In this document: piece by piece, positions 33,942 to 41,434 of the stretch
Layout of the letters: every line of letters starts with the position of its first letter
Position numbering within the stretch: position 1 is the first letter of the stretch
DNA from: Marinifilaceae bacterium
Lineage (GTDB): Bacteria > Bacteroidota > Bacteroidia > Bacteroidales > Marinifilaceae
DNA: 41,434 bases
NCBI GenBank assembly: GCA_016744515.1
Contig: JADGEF010000013.1
Coordinates: forward strand, 1 to 41,434
Direction: 5' to 3'
The notes under the pieces: generated by a model
Databases searched by the model: none
What the model saw: the letters and a program-made list of their open reading frames with translations, nothing else
Told to the model about the DNA's origin: nothing
Program-made: the position numbers and the translations under genes

Positions 33942-34469
33942 TCAGGAGTTTATCAGTTGAAGAAAGTATTCATCTTTCCATCCATCTTGACTTTTAATCC
34001 ACTGTTTTTTTGTTCCTGTTATTTCAAATCCTTTTGATTTAAACAAATCGACACTTGCTTGATTAGAAGTTGTAATATTGCAGTAGAGTTGTTGAAGTTG
34101 TAAACTCTTAAAACAATAACTTATTAATGTTTCTAAGGCTTCACTTGCATACCCTTTGTGCCTGTGAATTTTATCATGAAGAAGTACGCCTATTCCTGCT
34201 CTATTGTGAAAAGGGTCGAAGTCGAATAGATCTATCAAGCCAATTGCTTCATCATTTTCTTTTAATTCAATAACCAATCTTAGTTGCTTACTCTCATAAA
34301 TATCTTGATGAGAATTTTCTAAATATTGCTTTAATACGAATAGAGAAAATGGTTTTTGGCAATGACTAACTTCCCATATGTCTGAATTGTTCTCCCACTT
34401 ATATAGTAGTTTAAGATCTTCAGGTTCTAGAGCTCTTAATCGAATTGACTTGTTTTCTAAGATTTGCAT
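33942..34469 (-). CDS. GNAT N-acetyltransferase, RimJ/RimL-like
   Basis: 175-residue acetyl-CoA-dependent N-acetyltransferase of the RimJ/RimL/SpeG-type GNAT group. The N-terminal IRLRALEPEDLKLLYKWENN is typical, as are the central GLIDLFDFDPFHNRAGIGVLL strands. The acetyl-CoA-binding motif A reads HRHKGYASEALETL (R/Q-x-x-G-x-A form), and NQASVDLFKSKGFE is the usual motif B. The substrate may be a polyamine, a ribosomal protein N-terminus or a small molecule. It starts 32 nt after the stop of the large TPR-PD40 gene and is probably co-transcribed with it. Confidence 0.9.
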   Translation of the reverse strand: MQILENKSIRLRALEPEDLKLLYKWENNSDIWEVSHCQKPFSLFVLKQYLENSHQDIYESKQLRLVIELKENDEAIGLIDLFDFDPFHNRAGIGVLLHDKIHRHKGYASEALETLISYCFKSLQLQQLYCNITTSNQASVDLFKSKGFEITGTKKQWIKSQDGWKDEYFLQLINS

Positions 34470-34501
34470 AAAGTTTATTGAAAGAATAATCAGCTAACAA
34501 T

Positions 34502-37354
34502 TTAGTTTTTGTTATACCACTTAATGGTTCGTGTAAAGGCATCGTAATAACCTTTCTTGAAAACAATATCGATATACGTTTTCGCATCTTTTTTATTTTC
34601 AAAAGCCTCATAGGTGTATCTAGATAAACCATCTTTCCCTTTATTCATATTAAGCCTTTCAAGAGGTAAGTTTTTGAAATAATTCAGAGATCTCGGATTA
34701 TTTAAAGCCATAATCTGGACGGTGTACTTATTCGGTTTACTAGTGTTGAAATTCGAGAATAGAACTTCTTCTCCCCAATATGCTTTACGAACATAGGCAT
34801 CCCAGTAGTTCTTTTTTAGAACTTCACCAAGAGCAAGTTGAGCTTCATATTTTGAAGGGAAAATTTTATAACTATATCTATAAATATTTTTAGAATCTCT
34901 ATAAACGTTAACACTTTTCAAATTCTTAAAGTATGAAACAGATCTGGCTTCCTTAAGTGACATTAGCTGTATTGTATAGGCTGTACTTGTTGAGAATTTC
35001 ATATCAGGATAAACCAGCTTGTCATTAATAACAGTTTGAATAAACGAATCCCAATAACCTAAACGAATTAGTCTATTAAGCTCATGTGTCGCAGCTGTAA
35101 GCGTTTTAAATTTCTTATAGGTATATCTGCTTAAACCATCTTCTCCTTGATAAATTTTAACATTATCGAGTTTGTTAAAGATTTCTGGAGCTATCGGAAG
35201 CTGAAGAGCTAAGATTTGTATAGTATAATAATTCTCTTTCTGATTTGGTTCTTTTACAATTTTATCTTCTTGAATCATTCGAATCTTTACATTCTTTAAT
35301 CCTTTTTTCTCCAACTCTTTTTTCGCTTTCACAACATCTTCATAGTCTACATATTTACCTAGGATGTATGAAAATTTGTTTTCAGGATTCTTTATTTCCT
35401 CAACTTCAGGTATGTCTTTATACTTTGCAAGAATACTTGAATCGGAAGTGCTTAGTTCAATAGTAAAATAAAGAGGAACTAAAGGAGGAACAGAACTAAC
35501 TTCTTTTTTATTAACTGTTTTAGGTGTCTCAGGAGTTTTCTCTATTGGTTTAATAATTGGTAATTCTTTTGTTTCAATAAGCTTTGGTAAAGTATCTGTT
35601 TTAGCTTTAGGAACAATTTCTTCTACGACCTCTTCATCTACCTTAATCTTGCTTGCATCATAGTCGATTAAGTCCATGTTTTCAGGGTAATCTTCTTCGT
35701 CTTCTAATTGAAGTGCAAGAGGTAGAAGTGTAATAACGCTATGGTTTTCCTTGTTTGCATATTCCGCAGGTACGTTCATAACAGTACTCAAAGGTTTATA
35801 ACCTTCAGCTCTAATTTCTAGATTGTATTGTTTCCCAGCGTTTATAATAAAAAGGAATTTACCTGTTGCAGTATTGGGACGGTATAAACCAACAGTTTTA
35901 TTATCAAGACTTAATTTTATTTTGGCGTGACCTACAGGTTTACCTTTTGTATTTATTAATTTGCCTTTAAGAACGAATAAACCTGTGTTTTCAGCGTCAG
36001 GAGTTTGTATTCTGAAAATATCAGCTCTACCAAATGTTCCTTTTCTATAAGAAGCCATATAAGCTCTTTTTCCATCAGGAGTTGGTGTATAGTAGATATC
36101 TTCTTTTGTGGAGTTTATTGGGAAACCAATATTTTTTGGCTTATTCCAACGACCATTCTCAAATGTCGATTTGAATACATCAAATCCACCCATTGTTTTA
36201 TGTCCCTTAGAACTGAAATATAGATTTACGCCATCATGGTGTATAAAAGGAGCGTCATCATCATATATTGTATTGATATTTGGACCAAGGTTTTGTGCTG
36301 GTCCCCACTGACCATTAGGTAGTTTCTTTACGCTATAAATATCCATTTTACCATAGCCACCAGGTCGATTGCTAGAAAAATAAATAGTTCTGCCATCAGT
36401 CGAAATTGAAATGTGGCTTTCCTTGCTCGGTGAGTTTATATCAGAATGTAGTTTTTGTGGTTTAGTCCAATTTTCACCATTCTTTTTACTTACGTAGATA
36501 TCACCACCATTCGATTCGTTGTTGTTGTAGTAACCAGCTTTATAAACGTAGATTTCTTGTCCGTCAGCAGAAATTGAAATTGAAGCATCATGATCCTTAG
36601 TGTTCAAGATACTTATGCCTTCAGGTTCTGTCCAAACACCATTAACTTGATGTGAAAGATAAATGTCTTCAAAGAATTGTCCATCCTTATCAACTTTACT
36701 CCCAGTACCATTACGTCGAGAAGTGAAAACCATAGTTGTTTCGTCGGCTGTTACTCCAGGACTGTGTTCTGCATATTCACTATTAATCGAATGACCTAAA
36801 TTCTCAACAGTGATATTAACAGGGTTTTCTGTTAGCTGAATGGCATTCCTGCAAATTTCTATTTCCCTTTCAATTTCAGCAATATACTGTACATCCTTAT
36901 GAGGAACTAGGTTTAGAAGATTGTTATAAGTTCTTATTGCCTTGCTAAACTGATAATTAATGTGATAAGATTTACCTAAATTATAATAGTAAGCAAGGGG
37001 TATATTATTTCTTGATTTTGTATATCGAATCGCTTTTTCAAGGTATTCTGTTGATTTTTCTTTTTCAGATTCGAGGTTGAAATAACAAACTCCCAGCATA
37101 TTGTTGAAGTCGGCATTTTTTCTGTCCAGTAGTAGTAGATCGAATAGGATAGGGGCAGCTTCACCGTAATTTTTATTGGCAAAATACATTTCTGCCATCT
37201 TAATTTTCTTACGTTTACTTGTTTTGTCGTTGGTAGAGAGTGGGTTACTCGCAAAGCTGTTGTTAATACCAATTGCTATAATTATAAAGAACAAAAAGGT
37301 TCTTAAAAGTTGAGTGGATGTTTTTTTGTGAATTCCAGAATTCAACTTCATCAT
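34502..37354 (-). CDS. PorE-like TPR-PD40-CarboxypepD protein with SPOR repeats
   Basis: Envelope protein of about 950 residues with an N-terminal signal/anchor (ends near NNSFA). TPR-like helices (about 45-165) precede a six-bladed-type PD40 propeller of five recognisable blades (about 190-430, for example SADGQEIYVYKAG, STDGRTIYFSSNRPGG, HDGVNLYFSSKG). A carboxypeptidase-regulatory-like beta domain (about 440-515) and an acidic/Pro linker follow. Four SPOR-like repeats end the protein (about 620-945), marked by YTIQILAL, YTIQLMSL and YTVQIMAL and paired with SRYTYKKF-type second strands. The first three modules are those of PorE, a type IX secretion component whose last domain is OmpA-like and binds peptidoglycan; SPOR also binds peptidoglycan. 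A TTG seven codons upstream (37375) could extend the frame; I prefer the ATG at 37354 (another at 37351). Confidence 0.85.
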   Translation of the reverse strand: MMKLNSGIHKKTSTQLLRTFLFFIIIAIGINNSFASNPLSTNDKTSKRKKIKMAEMYFANKNYGEAAPILFDLLLLDRKNADFNNMLGVCYFNLESEKEKSTEYLEKAIRYTKSRNNIPLAYYYNLGKSYHINYQFSKAIRTYNNLLNLVPHKDVQYIAEIEREIEICRNAIQLTENPVNITVENLGHSINSEYAEHSPGVTADETTMVFTSRRNGTGSKVDKDGQFFEDIYLSHQVNGVWTEPEGISILNTKDHDASISISADGQEIYVYKAGYYNNNESNGGDIYVSKKNGENWTKPQKLHSDINSPSKESHISISTDGRTIYFSSNRPGGYGKMDIYSVKKLPNGQWGPAQNLGPNINTIYDDDAPFIHHDGVNLYFSSKGHKTMGGFDVFKSTFENGRWNKPKNIGFPINSTKEDIYYTPTPDGKRAYMASYRKGTFGRADIFRIQTPDAENTGLFVLKGKLINTKGKPVGHAKIKLSLDNKTVGLYRPNTATGKFLFIINAGKQYNLEIRAEGYKPLSTVMNVPAEYANKENHSVITLLPLALQLEDEEDYPENMDLIDYDASKIKVDEEVVEEIVPKAKTDTLPKLIETKELPIIKPIEKTPETPKTVNKKEVSSVPPLVPLYFTIELSTSDSSILAKYKDIPEVEEIKNPENKFSYILGKYVDYEDVVKAKKELEKKGLKNVKIRMIQEDKIVKEPNQKENYYTIQILALQLPIAPEIFNKLDNVKIYQGEDGLSRYTYKKFKTLTAATHELNRLIRLGYWDSFIQTVINDKLVYPDMKFSTSTAYTIQLMSLKEARSVSYFKNLKSVNVYRDSKNIYRYSYKIFPSKYEAQLALGEVLKKNYWDAYVRKAYWGEEVLFSNFNTSKPNKYTVQIMALNNPRSLNYFKNLPLERLNMNKGKDGLSRYTYEAFENKKDAKTYIDIVFKKGYYDAFTRTIKWYNKN

Positions 37355-37586
37355 ATCTTTTAATATTACAGACAATTAATTATCATATAAAATGAGAAAA
37401 TAACGCTCTATTGAAATCTCATTTGATAAATAATAATCATAGATTTTAAGAAGAATAATTGAATGATTCCTTTCAAAACCGTTGTTTTTAAATAGGCTAG
37501 TTTGATCAAATAAAAAGCTTAAACATATTGTGATAAGCCATATTATCACTGAACAATGCAAGATATAAAAAACTTTGATTTTTTGC
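37355..37586. other. Intergenic region upstream of PorE-like gene
   Basis: AT-rich, between the E2 terminator and the PorE-like gene. No TAnnTTTG promoter was found on the minus strand. A 70-codon minus-strand frame (37588-37376) starts inside the terminator region and is not supported. Confidence 0.4.
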
Positions 37587-37619
37587 ATAAAAAAAACGCA
37601 GAATTAAAGATCTGCGTTT
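37587..37619 (-). terminator. Terminator of E2 gene
   Basis: AAACGCAGA / TCTGCGTTT with an 8-nt loop; on the minus strand the stem ends in eight Ts. It lies 36 nt after the E2 stop. Confidence 0.88.
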
Positions 37620-37654
37620 CCTTTTAATAAATATTTTAAGACTATAATTTTCTA

Positions 37655-38962
37655 TTAGAACAATTGAGTCGTATCAAAATTCTCAAGGTTCTCAGCCACT
37701 CTTTTTAAGAACATGCCTCCAAGTCCACCATCTACAACACGATGGTCGTATGATAAAGAAAGAACCATAATATGTCTAATTCCAATTGTATCGCCTTGAG
37801 GTGTCTCAATAACTGCTGGCTTCTTCTTGATTGCACCAATTGCTAAAATAGCTACTTCAGGCTGATTGATAATTGGGGTACCTGTTGTACTTCCAAATGC
37901 ACCCAGATTAGTAATTGTGAATGTGCTTCCTTGAATTTCATCTGGTTTCAATCCATTAACTCTAGCACGCTTAGCAAGATTGTTAACCGATTTACTTAAG
38001 CCAATAAGGTTTTTCTCGTTCGCATCTTTTATAACTGGCACAATTAGGTTGCCATTTGGTAGGGCAGTAGCCATTCCAATGTTAACAAAATTCTTACGAA
38101 TAATTTTATCACCATCAACAGAAACATTAATCAATGGGTAATCGTGTATTGCCTTCGTAACAGCTTCAACAAAGATTGGTGTATAGGTTAATTTCTGATT
38201 ATGTTTTTTCAAGAAATCACCTTTAACCTTATCTCTCCATTGAACAATAGGCGTAACATCAACATCGATAAATGAAGTTACATGTGCAGATACTTGAAGA
38301 GAATTGGTCATATGATGAGAAATAAGTTTTCTCATTCTATCCATTTCAATAATTTCAACATTCTGTCCAGTATACGATTTGTGAGTTGCAGTACTAGTTT
38401 TAGGTGCAGTTGCTACAGGAGTGTTAACTGCTTCTGCAACTTTTACAATTTTACGGTCTTCAATATATTGTAGAATATCTTTCTTCGTAATTCTTTTAGC
38501 TTCACCAGAACCTACGATAGAGTTTAATTCTTCGTTTGTAATATTTTCTGCTTTGGCAATTGTTCGCACAAGTGGAGAAATAAAATTACCACTTTCGGTT
38601 TTGGTTGAAATAGAATCATTTTCTACAGAAACAACAGGAGCTAGAGTAATCTCAGGTTCTTTATTTTCAACAGGAGCTTCTTCTGATTTTGAGCTTTTAT
38701 CTGAGTCATCAATATTTTCACCATCAGTTGTAATTATCGCAACGATATCGCCAACCTTGGGCACATCACCTTCTTCGAATAAAATTTTTGCAATTACGCC
38801 ACTTACTGGGGCAGGAATTTCGGAGTCAACTTTATCAGTTGCAATTTCCATGATTGGATCTTCTTCTTCGACAGAATCGCCTTCTCTTTTTAGGAGCTTT
38901 GTTACTGTAGCTTCAATGATACCTTCACCCATTGCTGGAAGAGAGATTTCGTATTTTGCCAT
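37655..38962 (-). CDS. 2-oxoacid dehydrogenase E2 acyltransferase
   Basis: Dihydrolipoamide acyltransferase of 435 residues, the core of a pyruvate- or branched-chain 2-oxoacid dehydrogenase complex. One lipoyl domain (1-76) carries the attachment Lys44 in EIATDKVDSE. After a flexible acidic linker comes the E1/E3-binding domain (about 128-170, ISPLVRTIAKAENI to RITKKDILQYI). The catalytic domain (about 200-435) ends with the acyltransferase motif YDHRVVDGG (His407, Asp411). The DHRVVDG form and the EIATDKVD lipoyl site suggest the branched-chain or mixed-substrate type (inference). E1 and E3 genes are not in the window. A consensus promoter precedes it and a terminator follows. Confidence 0.92.
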   Translation of the reverse strand: MAKYEISLPAMGEGIIEATVTKLLKREGDSVEEEDPIMEIATDKVDSEIPAPVSGVIAKILFEEGDVPKVGDIVAIITTDGENIDDSDKSSKSEEAPVENKEPEITLAPVVSVENDSISTKTESGNFISPLVRTIAKAENITNEELNSIVGSGEAKRITKKDILQYIEDRKIVKVAEAVNTPVATAPKTSTATHKSYTGQNVEIIEMDRMRKLISHHMTNSLQVSAHVTSFIDVDVTPIVQWRDKVKGDFLKKHNQKLTYTPIFVEAVTKAIHDYPLINVSVDGDKIIRKNFVNIGMATALPNGNLIVPVIKDANEKNLIGLSKSVNNLAKRARVNGLKPDEIQGSTFTITNLGAFGSTTGTPIINQPEVAILAIGAIKKKPAVIETPQGDTIGIRHIMVLSLSYDHRVVDGGLGGMFLKRVAENLENFDTTQLF

Positions 38963-39005
38963 ATTGATTTTGTTTAGTGTTTGTTTATTTAGTCTAAATA
39001 GAATA

Positions 39006-39035
39006 CAAATTTAATCAAAAAAGAGAAAAAGACAA
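39006..39035 (-). promoter_or_regulatory. Promoter of E2 gene
   Basis: Read on the minus strand: TTG (39035-39033), 19 nt, TAAATTTG (39013-39006). Full match to the Bacteroidota consensus; leader of about 37 nt. Confidence 0.7.
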
Positions 39036-39192
39036 GCATGTCCTATTAGTAGAGTTGATCACCTTTTTTTAAGCATCAATTTGTTTTATCGATATCATAA
39101 ATTGCTGATTTCTTCTTTGAAGGTAAGCTTTCTAGTTGAATTAAATATGGATAATAGAGAAACCCTAATATGGAATAATCAAGAAATTGACT

Positions 39193-39813
39193 TTATAAGC
39201 TTTTATCAAAAGGCATTCTGTTTAGAAGCGAACGTCCTAAAGTAATTTCATCGGTATATTCTAGTTCATCGCCAATGGAAACTCCGCGGGCAATGGTAGT
39301 GATAGGAACTTGATGAGGATTTAGCTTTTTATATAAATAAAAATTGGTTGTATCACCTTCCATTGTAGTACTTAGAGCCAAAATTATTTCGGTTAAATCT
39401 TCTTCTTGGGCTTTATCAATTAGAGGTTTAATGCGCAAATCACTTGGTCCAATACCATCCATAGGAGATATTATACCACCTAAAACATGATAGATGCCGT
39501 TGTACTGTTGAGTTCTTTCAATCGACATGACATCGCGAATACTTTCAACCACGCAAATGGTTGTTTTATCTCGCTTAGGGCTTGCGCAAATATCACAAAT
39601 ATCAATATCCGAAATATTAAAACAGGATTTGCAATGTTTAACCTCTTCACGCAGTTGAATAATAGTATTTCCAAATTTCCTGACCTCTTCTTTGCTTTGG
39701 TTAAGAAGATGTAAAACCAACCTTAGTGCTGTTTTTCGACCTATTCCAGGAAGTTTAGAAAATTCAGAAACAGCATTTTCTAATAATTTGGATGGGAAGT
39801 TATCGTAATTCAT
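39193..39813 (-). CDS. recR: Recombination mediator RecR
   Basis: 206-residue RecR, which works with RecO and RecF to load RecA on gapped DNA. The helix-hairpin-helix segment [14 protein letters not shown] lies near residues 19-32. The zinc finger uses Cys61, Cys64, Cys73 and Cys76 (HCKSC ... DICDIC). The Toprim domain starts at TICVVES (about 85) and continues through [19 protein letters not shown]. The length is normal. A -7-like TACATTTG on the minus strand at 39872-39865 may be its promoter, though no TTG sits at -33. The gap of 230 bp to the E2 gene, which has its own promoter, suggests separate transcripts. Confidence 0.96.
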   Translation of the reverse strand: MNYDNFPSKLLENAVSEFSKLPGIGRKTALRLVLHLLNQSKEEVRKFGNTIIQLREEVKHCKSCFNISDIDICDICASPKRDKTTICVVESIRDVMSIERTQQYNGIYHVLGGIISPMDGIGPSDLRIKPLIDKAQEEDLTEIILALSTTMEGDTTNFYLYKKLNPHQVPITTIARGVSIGDELEYTDEITLGRSLLNRMPFDKSL

Positions 39814-39969
39814 ACTTTAATTTATAAGCAACATATGTATAGGATCTGTTTTGAATTCCTAGCTCAAATGTAAGTATTTTTCGTATTATTTTATCTTGAC
39901 TTAAATTATGATTTTGATGAAGTTTATGTGTGCTTAAGGTCTGTTAAGTTTTAAATATGAAATAAGATG

Positions 39970-39999
39970 TTAGCATTATAATGATAATTTCTATTTTTG
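39970..39999 (+). promoter_or_regulatory. Candidate promoter of sodium:solute symporter
   Basis: TATTTTTG at 39992-39999 matches the -7 consensus; at the 19-nt spacing the -33 reads TTA (39970-39972) instead of TTG. Leader of about 17 nt. Confidence 0.45.
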
Positions 40000-40022
40000 A
40001 GACTTACTTTTAAAAGAACTCT

Positions 40023-41434
40023 ATGTCACCATTAAATATCATACTTGTAGTTGTTGGATACTTCTCTCTACTATTATGTATTTCATATTTTACAAGTCGA
40101 AAAGCTGATAATAAGGACTTCTTTTTGGGAAGTAAACAGTCGCCTTGGTATGTTGTTGCTTTTGGTATGATTGGGGCATCGCTTTCTGGTGTAACGTTTA
40201 TATCTGTGCCTGGTTGGGTTAGCTCTACCGAGTTTTCATACATGCAAATGGTGTTTGGGTATATGTTAGGCTATATTGTTGTAGCTAATATACTTTTACC
40301 TCTCTATTATCGGTTAAACTTGACTTCAATTTATTCCTACCTGAAAGGTCGGTTTGGTATGGTTTCGTATAAAACAGGAGCTTCATTCTTTTTACTTTCA
40401 AGAACGATTGGTGCTTCGTTTCGATTGTTTCTAATGGCAAATGTGCTTCAAATCACAGTATTTGATGCTTGGAATGTTCCTTTTTCACTCACTGTACTTA
40501 TTACCATTATGCTGATATGGCTTTATACATTTAAAGGTGGTATTAAGACTATTATTTGGACTGATAGCCTTCAAACTTTGTTTATGCTCTTATCCGTTGG
40601 TATTAGTATTTACCTGATTATGGATAAGTTGGATTTAAATGCTACAAATTTGGTTAGCTCGTTGGCCGATCAAGGCTATGGGAAAATATTTGAATTTGAC
40701 GATTGGTCAAGCAAGCAACATTTCGTGAAGCAATTTTTTACGGGTGCGTTTATCACTATAGTGATGACGGGACTTGATCAGGATATGATGCAGAAGAATT
40801 TGAGTTGTAAAAACTTGGTTGATGCTAAAAAGAATATGTACTGGTATGGTTTTGCCTTTATTCCAGCAAATCTATTGTTTCTATTGCTTGGAGCTTTACT
40901 ATTAATGTTTGCACAGCACGAGGGGATTGCTATTCCTCAAAGAGGCGATGATTTGTTTCCAATGTTGGCGACCCAACATTTAGGATCTGTTGTTGGACTT
41001 TTCTTCTTGGTTGGGTTGATGGCTGCTGCTTATTCTAGTGCAGATTCAGCACTTACATCGCTAACGACATCTTTTACTGTCGATATTTTAGGTGCAGATG
41101 AAAAAGATGAGGTGAGGACTAAGAAACTCCGTAGCCGATCTCATCTTTTATTTTCATTCGTTTTATTAATTGTCATTTTAGTTTTTAGAGCCATTAATGA
41201 TGATTCTGTTATATCAGCAATTTTTACGGTTGCAGGATATACATATGGTCCCCTTTTGGGTTTGTATGCTTTTGGCTTATTCACCTCTATACAAGTTAAA
41301 GATAAGCTGGTTCCAATAGTAACTATTGCTGCTCCAATTGTGTGCTATATTTTTGCACAAAATTCTATGGAATGGTTTGGGTTTAAACTCGGCTTCGAAT
41401 TGTTAATGCTTAATGGATTATTAACCTTTATTGG
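40023..41434 (+). CDS. Sodium:solute symporter (SSS family), 3' end cut off
   Basis: Starts with MSPLNIILVVVGY and stays open to the right edge (470 codons), so only the C-terminal end is missing. At least eleven hydrophobic segments are visible. Family features include KDFFLGSKQSPW after the first helix, SGVTFISVPGW, TFKGGIKTIIWTDSLQ and MAAAYSSADSALTSLTT, the Ser-rich sodium-site helix. SSS proteins use the sodium gradient to import sugars, amino acids, nucleosides or organic acids; the substrate is not clear here. It is transcribed divergently from recR. Confidence 0.9.
   Translation, partial: MSPLNIILVVVGYFSLLLCISYFTSRKADNKDFFLGSKQSPWYVVAFGMIGASLSGVTFISVPGWVSSTEFSYMQMVFGYMLGYIVVANILLPLYYRLNLTSIYSYLKGRFGMVSYKTGASFFLLSRTIGASFRLFLMANVLQITVFDAWNVPFSLTVLITIMLIWLYTFKGGIKTIIWTDSLQTLFMLLSVGISIYLIMDKLDLNATNLVSSLADQGYGKIFEFDDWSSKQHFVKQFFTGAFITIVMTGLDQDMMQKNLSCKNLVDAKKNMYWYGFAFIPANLLFLLLGALLLMFAQHEGIAIPQRGDDLFPMLATQHLGSVVGLFFLVGLMAAAYSSADSALTSLTTSFTVDILGADEKDEVRTKKLRSRSHLLFSFVLLIVILVFRAINDDSVISAIFTVAGYTYGPLLGLYAFGLFTSIQVKDKLVPIVTIAAPIVCYIFAQNSMEWFGFKLGFELLMLNGLLTFI

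Noticed and set aside
37376-37588. 70-codon minus-strand frame with a hydrophobic start
   Set aside because: It begins at the edge of the E2 terminator, has no promoter and looks like chance AT-rich coding; left out as a gene.

Overview
The window is a stretch of an AT-rich Bacteroidota chromosome, most likely a marine relative of the Marinilabiliales (the order is my inference from overall protein character, not a computed placement). The phylum is better supported. Upstream regions carry promoters of the phylum's own type (-33 TTG, 19-20 nt, -7 TAnnTTTG). Shine-Dalgarno sequences are mostly absent. The gene set is also typical: paired M16 peptidases, a TPR/PD40/CarboxypepD envelope protein, LytTR regulators, MutS2, an SpmA-SpmB fusion and an LtaS-like sulfatase.

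Layout. 1-2750 is an accessory-looking left end: a DUF4377-like lipoprotein and a secreted erythromycin-esterase-like protein among inverted-repeat structures, some resembling integron attC ends. 2747-5387 (minus) holds a PAP2 phosphatase and an LtaS-like phosphotransferase. 5813-9284 (plus) is a pair of secreted M16 peptidases, one with the zinc motif and one without. 9437-9618 looks like a free-standing small RNA gene with its own promoter and terminator. 9644-13064 (minus) has aquaporin Z, an OB-fold lipoprotein and an AGCS sodium/amino-acid symporter. 13444-15948 is mutS2, followed by a frameshifted GxxExxY gene, a Gate-domain membrane protein (minus) and recQ (plus).

20323-28358 is the most unusual part. 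Two LytTR response regulators with almost identical C-terminal halves flank an alanine-rich coiled-coil lipoprotein and an outer-membrane beta-barrel protein. An HTH-NACHT-helical-repeat STAND protein follows. No histidine kinase is present. A roughly 0.9 kb gene-free region ahead of the lipoprotein contains two REP-like palindromes, a good promoter and an operator-like inverted repeat. I propose this as a candidate envelope/signalling locus; its function is unknown.

28647-33862 (plus) is a probable operon of a 1235-residue protein with 16 TPR-like repeats, an SpmA-SpmB fusion and an S4 RNA-binding protein. 33942-37354 (minus) has a GNAT acetyltransferase downstream of a large TPR-PD40-CarboxypepD protein ending in four SPOR-like repeats, resembling PorE of the type IX secretion system with a different C-terminal anchor. 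The window closes with a 2-oxoacid dehydrogenase E2 subunit and recR (both minus) and a sodium:solute symporter running off the right edge. No rRNA, tRNA, CRISPR array or intact transposase was seen.
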